The notes under the pieces are model-generated. The model did not search any database and was not told the origin of the DNA. It saw nothing but the letters and a program-made list of their open reading frames with translations. A program made the translations under genes and the position numbers. Of a stretch of DNA of 5,836 nt, positions 1 to 5,836 are shown piece after piece; position 1 is the first letter of the stretch; each line of letters begins with the position of its first letter. The stretch is from an uncultured Woeseiaceae bacterium (lineage in GTDB: Bacteria; Pseudomonadota; Gammaproteobacteria; Steroidobacterales; Woeseiaceae), in the NCBI GenBank assembly GCA_945787435.1, contig CALZHX010000300.1, forward strand, positions 1 to 5,836, written 5' to 3'.

Positions 1-1539
1 CCCGCACCATTGCAGGAGGACCCGGAGTTGATCGTGCACGTCGATTATCGCACCAGTCCCGGCTCAACGGCCCTGGGGTGGTTGCCTGCCGAACTTACGG
101 CGGGCGGCAAGAACCCGTTCCTGTTTTCGCAATCACAATCAATTCATGCGCGTAGCTGGATACCACTGCAGGACACGCCTGCCATTCGCATTACTTACAG
201 CGCCAGGATTCAGACACCGCCTGAATTGCTGGCCGTGATGAGCGCCAACAACGACCCGAATGCCGAGCGCACCGGCACCTATGAATTCGACATGCCGCAA
301 CCGATCCCGGCCTATCTGCTCGCGATTGCGGTGGGCGACCTCTACTTCGCGGAAATTGGCGAAGACACGGGTGTTTATGCAGAACCGGAGCTGCTTGATG
401 CGTCGGCTTTTGAGTTCGCCGACACGCAGGCCATGTTCGAAACCGCAGAGGCTATGTTCGGGCCCTACCGCTGGGGCCGTTACGACCTGTTGATCCTGCC
501 ACCGAGCTTTCCTTACGGTGGCATGGAGAACCCGCGCCTGTCCTTCCTTACGCCCAGCCTGCTGGCCGGCGATCGCAGTCTCGTATCCGTTGTAGCTCAC
601 GAACTCGCTCACTCCTGGTCCGGTAATCTCGTCACCAACCGGACCTGGCGTGATGGCTGGCTCAATGAGGGTTGGACCAGCTATCTTGAGTACCGGCTCA
701 TGCAGGTCATCTACGATGAGGATCGCGCCGACGAGGAGAACCTGATCAGTTACCGCGAGCTGCTGCTTAATTTCGAGACCGTCGACCCTCACTACCAGGC
801 ACTGGCACCCGACATTCGCCACGTGGACCCCGAAGGTGATAGCGGTTCGATCGCCTACCACAAGGGCAACCTGTTCCTGCAATACCTCGAGAACAAGTTC
901 GGCCGGGATGTGTTTGACCAGTTCATCACAGACTATTTCAACCATTTCGCGTTCCAGGGCATTACGACCGAAGAATTTGTCGACTTTCTCGATGAGCGCC
1001 TGCTTTCTGTCCACCACGGTATCGTCAGCCGTGCCCAGGTCGAAAAATGGATGTACCAGCCTGGGCTGCCCGAGGATGCCCTCTTACCATCGTCTGCAAA
1101 CCTGGACGCTGCTGCTGAGATGGCTGCGACCTGGTCAAGAGGCGAAATCGACGTTGCCAATCTGCCGATTTCCGACTGGAGCCCGCAGGCAACGATTCAT
1201 TTCATCAACAGCCTGGACGCAAACCTGTCTACAGACAAGCTCAATGAAATCGACGCTGCATTAGGCCTGAGCGAGACGCGCAACGCGGAAATCGGCAGGA
1301 CCTGGTTTATCCAGGTTGCACAGCGCCGGCACCGTCCGGCATACGATGGTCTCGCCAGGCACCTGCAGCGGTTTGGCCGGACCCGGCTCGTGCGACCCGT
1401 CTACGTCGCACTTGCGCAAAATGGCGAAGACGCCGCGTTGGCAGAGCAACTGTTTGACGAAGCCCGCGGCGACTATCACCCGCTGACCAATGCGAGTATC
1501 GAACGCGCCTTCAGGAGAATGTCCGAGACCGGGCAATAA
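1..1539 (+). CDS. M1-family zinc aminopeptidase, leukotriene A4 hydrolase type (5' partial)
   Basis: This enzyme is expected to remove N-terminal residues from peptides using one catalytic zinc. The frame is open from base 1, so the true start lies upstream. Numbering visible codons from base 1, the exopeptidase motif GGMEN is at 173-177 and the zinc motif HELAH at 200-204, with the third ligand Glu223 in WLNEG (HEXXH-X18-E). Gln44 and Gln46 match the substrate-pocket glutamines of human LTA4H. Tyr286 matches the transition-state tyrosine (human Y383), and Arg460 with Arg462 match the carboxylate-binding Arg563/Lys565. The helical LTA4H C-terminal domain occupies about 370-510. By alignment from memory, human Asp375 is Glu278 here and Tyr378 is Ser281. 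About 100 residues are missing compared with the 610-residue human protein, more if a signal peptide exists. Aminopeptidase activity is well supported; epoxide hydrolase activity is not. A gap of 61 bases separates it from the next gene. Confidence 0.95.
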   Translation, partial: PAPLQEDPELIVHVDYRTSPGSTALGWLPAELTAGGKNPFLFSQSQSIHARSWIPLQDTPAIRITYSARIQTPPELLAVMSANNDPNAERTGTYEFDMPQPIPAYLLAIAVGDLYFAEIGEDTGVYAEPELLDASAFEFADTQAMFETAEAMFGPYRWGRYDLLILPPSFPYGGMENPRLSFLTPSLLAGDRSLVSVVAHELAHSWSGNLVTNRTWRDGWLNEGWTSYLEYRLMQVIYDEDRADEENLISYRELLLNFETVDPHYQALAPDIRHVDPEGDSGSIAYHKGNLFLQYLENKFGRDVFDQFITDYFNHFAFQGITTEEFVDFLDERLLSVHHGIVSRAQVEKWMYQPGLPEDALLPSSANLDAAAEMAATWSRGEIDVANLPISDWSPQATIHFINSLDANLSTDKLNEIDAALGLSETRNAEIGRTWFIQVAQRRHRPAYDGLARHLQRFGRTRLVRPVYVALAQNGEDAALAEQLFDEARGDYHPLTNASIERAFRRMSETGQ

Positions 1540-1600
1540 TGGCGAAAACGTCGCGCCTCAACTATTCTTAGAGCACTCGCACAACAAACAGCGCTCAGGA

Positions 1601-1972
1601 ATGGAAAATAAGATCGAGGTGACATTTGAAGGCGATCACGTGCGCGTTATCGCGGATGGTGACAAAGACTACCGCTACATTCAAACGCTCTGGCGCGAAG
1701 TCGCCGCGACCTGCGATCAACACGAATGTTACAACGTACTCGGGATCGCCAATACCACGACGCCAGTCGAGGCCGTCGACGGGTATGATCTGCCGATGAT
1801 CTTCAGAGAACTTCGCATCGGACAGCACTATCGCATCGCGTGGGTCGAACAAAAACAGGACTCCCGGGACGTGCTCGAATTTGTGGTGACCGTCCTGAAA
1901 AATCGTGGATTGCCCGGTCGCTTGTTCGACACTGAAGCCGAGGCGCGGCAATGGTTGCTGGATTCTGACTGA
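1601..1972 (+). CDS. STAS/SpoIIAA-like small cytoplasmic protein, function unknown
   Basis: A 123-residue soluble protein with no signal peptide or membrane segment. Its pattern suggests alternating strands and helices: strands near 4-8, 13-18, 44-50, 77-83 and 107-109, and helices near 22-40, 63-72 and 88-102. It ends in a helix after FDTEAEARQWLL (109-120). That ending is typical of SpoIIAA-like STAS proteins, where a strand is followed by an FDxxxEAxxWL helix. No phospho-accepting serine can be assigned with confidence, so an anti-anti-sigma role is not claimed. The ATG at 1601 is chosen because MENKIEVTF begins the first strand and AGGA lies just before it (1597-1600), although spacing of zero is unusually tight. 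The only upstream alternative, ATG 1490, would overlap the aminopeptidase gene by 50 bases and add a tail with no recognisable feature. The next gene, psiE-like, follows after 11 bases, implying cotranscription. Confidence 0.72.
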   Translation: MENKIEVTFEGDHVRVIADGDKDYRYIQTLWREVAATCDQHECYNVLGIANTTTPVEAVDGYDLPMIFRELRIGQHYRIAWVEQKQDSRDVLEFVVTVLKNRGLPGRLFDTEAEARQWLLDSD

Positions 1973-1983
1973 AAGGGAGTGAC

Positions 1984-2397
1984 ATGGCGATTTTCGGCAA
2001 AATAGAACGCGCGATCGCGATTGCGCTGTTGGCGCTCATGGGTATCGTCGTCATTTCGGGCGTACTCGAAGTTGCTTACGTCGTTGTCACCGAAATGATG
2101 AAGCCACCCGGTTTCTTCCTGGGTGTAGAAGACTTGTTCGATATTTTCGGTTTGTTCCTAATGGTGCTCATCGGGCTTGAGCTCATGACAAGTATCGAAA
2201 TGTACCTTAAGGACAACACGATTCACGCCGAGCTGATGTTCCTGGTGGCGCTCACCGCCGTGGCGCGAAAAGTCGTCATTCTTGACGCGAAGTCCGTCGA
2301 TGCGATGACTGTGTTCGCTATCGCTGCACTCGTAATCGCGTTATCTGGCGGCTATTACTTCATCAAGAAAACGACTGCACCTCGCCCAGGCAAGTGA
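1984..2397 (+). CDS. psiE: PsiE-family inner-membrane protein (phosphate-starvation-inducible type)
   Basis: A 137-residue integral membrane protein, close to the 136 residues of E. coli PsiE. Four hydrophobic segments are visible at about 10-35, 51-69, 81-100 and 107-126, with a basic C-terminal tail (KKTTAPRPGK). Family features are the acidic start of helix 2 (EDLFDIFGLFLMVLIGLEL, 49-67), the loop and helix 3 (YLKDNTIHAEL, 74-84) and VARKVVILD (93-101). E. coli psiE is induced by phosphate starvation through PhoB, but its biochemical role is unknown. No Pho box was found here, so phosphate control is only an analogy. A strong Shine-Dalgarno AAGGGAG (1973-1979) sits four bases before the ATG and starts right after the stop codon of the STAS-like gene. 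The pair therefore looks translationally linked. A terminator candidate follows about 80 bases downstream. Confidence 0.88.
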   Translation: MAIFGKIERAIAIALLALMGIVVISGVLEVAYVVVTEMMKPPGFFLGVEDLFDIFGLFLMVLIGLELMTSIEMYLKDNTIHAELMFLVALTAVARKVVILDAKSVDAMTVFAIAALVIALSGGYYFIKKTTAPRPGK

Positions 2398-2414
2398 AAA
2401 TGCAGGATAAGCCG

Positions 2415-2428
2415 CGGCGACCGATTTT
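2415..2428. repeat. Short direct repeat, copy 1
   Basis: CGGCGACCGATTTT here recurs at 2494-2507 as CGGCGACCGGTTTT, 13 of 14 bases identical and 79 bases apart. Both copies lie in the gap after psiE. The second copy forms the 3' arm and T tail of the terminator candidate. This copy lacks an evident matching 5' arm, so it may be chance or a decayed duplicate. Confidence 0.35.
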
Positions 2429-2474
2429 CCGACTTCAAGCCGTCTCATGATGCAGAGGCGAATAACAGCCTCGT

Positions 2475-2510
2475 AACCGGCGTCGATCCCCCCCGGCGAC
2501 CGGTTTTGTT
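2475..2510 (+). terminator. Rho-independent terminator candidate for the STAS-like/psiE transcript
   Basis: The 5' arm AACCGGCGTCG (2475-2485) pairs with CGGCG (2494-2498) and CCGGTT (2500-2505) to give an 11-bp stem with one G-T wobble and a bulged A at 2499. The 8-base loop is ATCCCCCC. The 3' arm runs into TTGTT, giving TTTTGTT overall. It lies 78 bases after the psiE stop and 22 bases before the next gene. The stem is strong, the U tract short and interrupted. This suggests the downstream glycosyltransferase fragment is not part of the psiE transcript unless there is readthrough. Confidence 0.55.
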
Positions 2511-2532
2511 GGACGGAACCGTCTAACAGGCT

Positions 2533-2997
2533 GTGAAGATAGGACATGTATATCTTACAGCTGACTCAGCGGACTCGACCGTGCGGTTTACCACGCTGGT
2601 CGAGTCCCTTGATCGCCTGACAATCGACCAGCACGTGCTGGTGTCGAGTGCGGCGCTCGCCCGCCGCCTCCATTCCTGTCCCTATGTCACTGTTGGCCCG
2701 GTCGTAAAAACGCCTGTGATGGCGTACTGCCTGATGCCGAGCGTCGACGTTGTCCACATCCATGACACCAAGAGTGGTCAGGTAGGCCTGTTGCTGACGC
2801 TGACGCGCTCCACGCCATTTGTCATGACATGTGATGGAGAGAACAGAAGCGGCCGGAATCCGATCCGTCGATCGATTTTTGAACGTGCCCAGGCGATGGT
2901 GTCGCCGTCGGAACTGGATACCGAATCGATTGTCAGCATCTACCGGAAGACCGTCGACGCCTGGTCAGAACTCCCACAGGACGCCGACTGCGGGTAG
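2533..2997 (+). CDS. GT4-like glycosyltransferase, N-terminal domain only (truncated or stand-alone)
   Basis: The 154-residue product resembles the N-terminal, acceptor-binding Rossmann half of family 4 GT-B glycosyltransferases. MKIGHVYL (1-8) is the first strand, VDVVHIHD (71-78) matches the usual D(V/I)VHxH strand, and TPFVMTCDG (94-102) matches the strand leading to the T-x-H-G region. FERAQAMVSPSE (116-127) matches the VVAxS strand and helix before the interdomain hinge. The usual glycine-rich GGE loop after strand 1 is replaced by TADSADST. The C-terminal nucleotide-sugar-binding domain with the EX7E motif, normally about 200 more residues, is absent. GTG at 2533 is the first start after an in-frame TAA at 2524, with a weak AGG two bases upstream. 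Residues 145-154 lie over the 3' end of the opposing receptor gene. It could be a decaying remnant or a half-enzyme needing a partner. Unaided catalysis is unlikely. Confidence 0.62.
   Translation: MKIGHVYLTADSADSTVRFTTLVESLDRLTIDQHVLVSSAALARRLHSCPYVTVGPVVKTPVMAYCLMPSVDVVHIHDTKSGQVGLLLTLTRSTPFVMTCDGENRSGRNPIRRSIFERAQAMVSPSELDTESIVSIYRKTVDAWSELPQDADCG
2706..2725 (-). terminator. Weak terminator-like hairpin facing the receptor operon
   Basis: Read on the minus strand, ACGCC-ATCACA-GGCGT forms a 5-bp stem with a 6-base loop, and the T run begins in the last stem base, giving five T in a row. It lies about 240 bases past the receptor stop codon, inside the glycosyltransferase fragment. It is the best minus-strand terminator shape I could find there. 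The short stem makes a chance match quite possible. Confidence 0.28.
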
Positions 2998-5289
2998 CAG
3001 CGGCATCCAGTAGTCGACACCGCGCTCAAACACATCCTCACCAGTGTCCTCGTCTTCCTCGAAATCCCAGTCGAGGCAACATTCATTGCTGCGGTTGAAG
3101 AGATTCGATACCTCGACAAAGGCCATGAATGAGCCACGTTTCAGCTGCCACGTGCGACTGATACGGAAATCCACGCTGGCGAATGTCCTAAGCCGCTCGG
3201 CATTTCGCGGCCCGATGACAGCGACGAATTCAGGCTCGCCGTCTTCATCGACGCCATCCTCAACGAGCTCCAGGTCGGTTGTCGGCCAGCCCGAATGAAT
3301 ACTGGTCGCCAATGCGACGTCCCACTTGTCACCGGACCAGCTCAGGCCACCCTGCACCGCGTGCCGCTGATGCCAGCTGCGGTACTCGTCAACGCCGTCG
3401 ATCCGGTCTGTCACTTCGGACAAGGTGTAACTCGCCCACCACGTGAAAGGACCGTTCGCTCGATCCAGCATGACCTCGAATCCCCGCGACCGCGCGCTCG
3501 TCGGATCGAGGCGTATCCGATCCGGCTGCACCTCCGGAATCAGCCCCAACGGATCGAACAGGTTTTCGAATCGGGGCCGAACCTGGTGCATCTTTTTCTC
3601 AAATAGCTCGATACGTAGCGAGTACTTGTCCTTGAAAAGGTGGCGCATGCCGAAGATCAGGTGATCCGCTTTTTGTGCAGGCCAGAAATTCGTAATGCCG
3701 TCTTCGATCTGCAATTCGTTGATGCCCTGTGATTGGTGGTACCGTCCCCAGCTCAGACGCAGCTCCGTGTTCGGCCCCAGCGATTGCATCACGTTAAAGC
3801 GCGGGCTCAGCTGCGAGTCTGACGACAGGTCGTCAATATAAGTTTGATCATCCCAGCGCAGGCCCCATTCGAGCATCGTATTGTCCGAGACTCGCATGCG
3901 ATCGGAAAAGTACAACGAGTAACTGCTGCCGCGAGGATCTGCGATGGCCGCAAAATCGTCCGTCTCAGGCTGATCTTCGTACATCGCCGGAAAGCCGAAA
4001 TACTCAGCCGTGTTCGCATAATCGTAATGTGCGCGAGAGTACGTGAACTCAATACCCCATTGCATCAGATGCTTTTTTGACGAATTCCAGGTCCAGTCCT
4101 GGCGGATACTGAACTGTTCGATGTCACGTTCGTCACGGACAGTGGCGACGATTTTCTCTTCGTCACCCAGTGAGCCGTTGCGGCTGTTGTCGAATTTAAT
4201 TCCAGCTACGACCAGCTTGCTGCTGAGCTCATCGGACCAGCGATTCTCGAGCTGAACCCACAATTGCGCGTTCTGCGTCTTGCTGACGACTCGCTCAAGC
4301 TCGGCCGGCTCGGATTCGAGAATAACCTCGACACTGTCGTCAGCAAATAAAGCGTTGAACGACAGCGTGGCATCCGGCGAGATATCGAAGCCGTATTCAC
4401 CGAAGATGTCGTAGTAGGACGGGCTGCCAAACTCCGGGTCGATGATCAGGTCCAGGTTGCCGCGGCGTGCCGACACAAGCCAGTTGCGATCCGCTTCATT
4501 GCCCGCTGTAAGGAACGATGTGTTAAAAACACTGATGCCGACTTCGGTGTGTCTCGGCTCCACCGACTGGAGTGACTCCATCAGAACCAGGCCACTCATG
4601 CGGTCACCGAATCGAACCGGGAAGCCGCCTGTATATACCTCGACTCCCTCGATTGCACGCGAGTCGATCGCGCTGAAGATGCTCTGGTAATCGCGAATAT
4701 GAAATGGATCGAAAAGGCCGTGACCGTTTAGCATGATGCCGACTTCGCCATCCTCGCCGCCGCGTAAATGCGTCTTCGCCGAGGCGCCGCTTGCGGCTGT
4801 ACCCGGCAGGCGCTGCACAACGCGCATCGGATCCTCACCAAGATCCGGCATGTTCTGAATGGTGCGCTGATCGATTGAGAAGCGCGAGGCAGCTAGCTCG
4901 CTCAGGATTTCGTAGCGGCTCGCCGAAATAACGACATTTTCGATTTCTGGTCGCGCGGATTGCGTTGTCTGCGATGCGCCGGCACCCGCAGCTCGCGGCC
5001 CGCCGTCACTGCGAACAACGAGGTGGACACCGGCCACGTAACGAATCGTCAGACCATGCGGCCGCAGGATTTCGAGCACGATGGCAACGGGTTCGGTGGC
5101 CTCGGGCTCGGCAGTAATCACCAGGTCAGCCGGGACCAGGTTCGTACTGTAAGCGAAGGGAACGCCGGCGTCGCGATACTCATCGATGACGTCGGCTACA
5201 GGCCGTCCTGTGAACGGCACAGCGTCGCCTTCGGCGGCCAGACCAGCTACCGGCAGCAGGCAAACTATGGCCAGCAGTGTGCGCAACAT
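2965..5289 (-). CDS. TonB-dependent outer-membrane receptor with N-terminal STN signalling domain (FecA-like)
   Basis: A complete 774-residue receptor that should import an unidentified ligand across the outer membrane using TonB energy and also signal its presence. In order: a signal peptide (1 to about 18/19, hydrophobic LLAIVCLLPVAGLA), an STN domain (about 22-93), an Ala/Gly/Gln linker (94-113), a TonB box ENVVISASR (117-125) and a plug (about 130-238). The plug contains LRGGEDGEVGIMLNGH (175-190), DPFHIRDY and VEVYTGGFPVRFGDRMSG (216-233). A beta-barrel runs to the C-terminal Trp-Glu-Phe, the expected outer-membrane ending with a terminal aromatic residue. Plug type and STN domain fit cell-surface-signalling receptors. 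Cys737-Cys738 are the only cysteines outside the signal peptide and precede a very acidic loop (EEDEDTGED). Only 4 bases separate its ATG from the FecR-like stop, with no strong Shine-Dalgarno, suggesting translational coupling. Its last 33 bases overlap the facing gene. The ligand is unknown. Confidence 0.93.
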   Translation of the reverse strand: MLRTLLAIVCLLPVAGLAAEGDAVPFTGRPVADVIDEYRDAGVPFAYSTNLVPADLVITAEPEATEPVAIVLEILRPHGLTIRYVAGVHLVVRSDGGPRAAGAGASQTTQSARPEIENVVISASRYEILSELAASRFSIDQRTIQNMPDLGEDPMRVVQRLPGTAASGASAKTHLRGGEDGEVGIMLNGHGLFDPFHIRDYQSIFSAIDSRAIEGVEVYTGGFPVRFGDRMSGLVLMESLQSVEPRHTEVGISVFNTSFLTAGNEADRNWLVSARRGNLDLIIDPEFGSPSYYDIFGEYGFDISPDATLSFNALFADDSVEVILESEPAELERVVSKTQNAQLWVQLENRWSDELSSKLVVAGIKFDNSRNGSLGDEEKIVATVRDERDIEQFSIRQDWTWNSSKKHLMQWGIEFTYSRAHYDYANTAEYFGFPAMYEDQPETDDFAAIADPRGSSYSLYFSDRMRVSDNTMLEWGLRWDDQTYIDDLSSDSQLSPRFNVMQSLGPNTELRLSWGRYHQSQGINELQIEDGITNFWPAQKADHLIFGMRHLFKDKYSLRIELFEKKMHQVRPRFENLFDPLGLIPEVQPDRIRLDPTSARSRGFEVMLDRANGPFTWWASYTLSEVTDRIDGVDEYRSWHQRHAVQGGLSWSGDKWDVALATSIHSGWPTTDLELVEDGVDEDGEPEFVAVIGPRNAERLRTFASVDFRISRTWQLKRGSFMAFVEVSNLFNRSNECCLDWDFEEDEDTGEDVFERGVDYWMPLLPAVGVLWEF

Positions 5290-5293
5290 AGCG

Positions 5294-5836
5294 CTACTGG
5301 CGGCTACTCGAATCGATACTCACGTAGATAGTCCCCCCATCTATGCGATATGAAAGACCCTCACCCGCCATGCGATGTTTCAACTCGCTGCGCGGGTCCA
5401 TGTCCATTGTCCCAACAAATTCTCCAACAAGAGCCGCACTCTTAGCTGCTTCACTTTCGTACTCATGCTTCAGGCCCAGTTCACGACTGATGCGCTCCAG
5501 GAATTCGTGCGGTGATTTCCCATTCATGTCGACGACCGGCGCCATTTCCTCGGCCCAGGCCCAGGTTTCGCCGAATCCGTCGATATCAAGAATACTCGGA
5601 GCGGCTCCACCCGAAATCGTCATCTGCTGTCCGGCGACTGCTATTTTTTGTTCGATATACGCCCCGTCGACGGATACTTCGCCTTCGCGTACTCGCACAA
5701 TCAGGTCCCGTGCATCGACAGTCGTCATGTATTGCGTGCCGAGGTGTTTTACGAGGCCATGGTCTGTTTCGATTTCGAGACCAGACCCTGTTATTGCGGC
5801 CATGGTTGCAGATTGCGAATCGAAATATATCTGTCC
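5294..5836 (-). CDS. FecR-family periplasmic sigma regulator (5' partial)
   Basis: The visible 180 residues are the C-terminal part of a FecR protein, normally about 310-340 residues. Numbering from the window edge, the end of the FecR domain contains GLVKHLGTQY (27-36) and LIVRVREGEVSV (45-56), matching the family's V-x-x-x-GT-x-F/Y and V-x-V-x-x-G-x-V strands. After a linker with WAWAEE (92-97) comes a C-terminal STN-like domain (about 103-175): NGKSPHEFLERISRELGL, then GLSYRIDGGTIYVS. The frame is open to base 5836 and its upstream residues (GQIYFDS) still match FecR, so the ATG at 5803 is internal. The N-terminal anti-sigma segment and membrane helix lie outside the window. In FecIRA-type systems, FecR sits in the inner membrane, receives the signal from the receptor STN domain and controls an ECF sigma factor. 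The receptor gene 4 bases downstream supports that role here. Confidence 0.88.
   Translation of the reverse strand, partial: GQIYFDSQSATMAAITGSGLEIETDHGLVKHLGTQYMTTVDARDLIVRVREGEVSVDGAYIEQKIAVAGQQMTISGGAAPSILDIDGFGETWAWAEEMAPVVDMNGKSPHEFLERISRELGLKHEYESEAAKSAALVGEFVGTMDMDPRSELKHRMAGEGLSYRIDGGTIYVSIDSSSRQ

Larger units (their letters stand above)
2398..2532. other. Intergenic gap between psiE and the glycosyltransferase fragment
   Basis: This 135-base non-coding gap holds the terminator candidate and the two copies of the 14-base repeat. Just before the next gene is GACGGAACCGTC (2512-2523), which can form a small 4-bp hairpin with a 4-base loop. It overlaps the stop-containing bases that limit how far the downstream ORF could extend. 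No convincing -35/-10 promoter pair was found for the downstream gene. Confidence 0.5.

Noticed and set aside
139..1017. A 292-codon open frame on the minus strand across the aminopeptidase gene
   Set aside because: It lies wholly antisense to a strongly supported M1 peptidase and its translation has no recognisable domain. Long antisense frames are common in GC-rich coding DNA.
1540..1600. Possible promoter for the STAS-like gene (TATTCT at 1563-1568)
   Set aside because: The hexamer at the expected -35 distance (TGGCGA) matches the sigma-70 consensus at only three of six positions.
1490..1600. Upstream ATG at 1490 as the start of the STAS-like gene
   Set aside because: It would overlap the aminopeptidase gene by 50 bases and add 37 residues with no fold pattern. 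The ATG at 1601 starts right at the first predicted strand.
2512..2523. GACGGAACCGTC as an operator for the glycosyltransferase fragment
   Set aside because: This is a short imperfect inverted repeat with only a 4-bp stem and a non-GNRA loop. No regulator gene nearby suggests a binding site.
2857..2880. Plus-strand hairpin AATC/GATC with a T run inside the glycosyltransferase fragment
   Set aside because: The stem is short, AT-rich and bulged, and it sits in the middle of a coding frame. It is most likely chance.
4960..5331. A 123-codon plus-strand open frame opposite the receptor start and FecR-like stop
   Set aside because: Its translation is low complexity in character, crosses two real minus-strand genes and has no matching domain.
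5294..5803. Treating ATG at 5803 as the start of the FecR-like gene
   Set aside because: The frame stays open to 5836, and the extra residues (GQIYFDS) continue the FecR pattern, so the gene is cut by the window edge.

Overview
This 5.8 kb window looks like ordinary chromosomal DNA from a Gram-negative bacterium. The evidence is an outer-membrane TonB-dependent receptor, a FecR-type periplasmic regulator and a PsiE-family membrane protein. The moderately GC-rich codon use and the protein families fit a gammaproteobacterium, possibly a marine lineage near Woeseiaceae or Chromatiales. That placement is inference, since no marker gene is present. I see no tRNA, rRNA, CRISPR array, insertion sequence, origin or phage gene.

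Left half, plus strand. The window opens inside a leukotriene A4 hydrolase-type M1 zinc aminopeptidase (1-1539, 5' end missing). After 61 bases comes a small STAS/SpoIIAA-like protein (1601-1972). A four-helix PsiE-family membrane protein (1984-2397) follows only 11 bases later, so these two very likely share a transcript. The 135-base gap after psiE holds a good rho-independent terminator candidate (2475-2510) and a short direct repeat. Next is a GTG-started ORF (2533-2997) that encodes only the N-terminal half of a GT-B family 4 glycosyltransferase. Its last ten codons are read antisense from the end of the facing gene.

Right half, minus strand. A complete TonB-dependent receptor (5289 down to 2965) has a signal peptide, an STN signalling domain, a TonB box, a plug and a barrel ending in Trp-Glu-Phe. 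It follows, by 4 bases, a FecR-like protein (5836 down to 5294, 5' end outside the window). A FecR protein paired with an STN-bearing receptor is the standard layout of cell-surface signalling, in which substrate binding outside the cell is relayed through FecR to an ECF sigma factor. No sigma factor gene is visible; it would be expected just beyond the right edge. The substrate cannot be named from sequence alone.

The two halves converge and overlap tail to tail by 33 bp. The least ordinary parts are the half-glycosyltransferase at that junction, the tight STAS-like/PsiE pair, and the vicinal Cys-Cys near the receptor C terminus. I do not see a clearly new multi-gene system.
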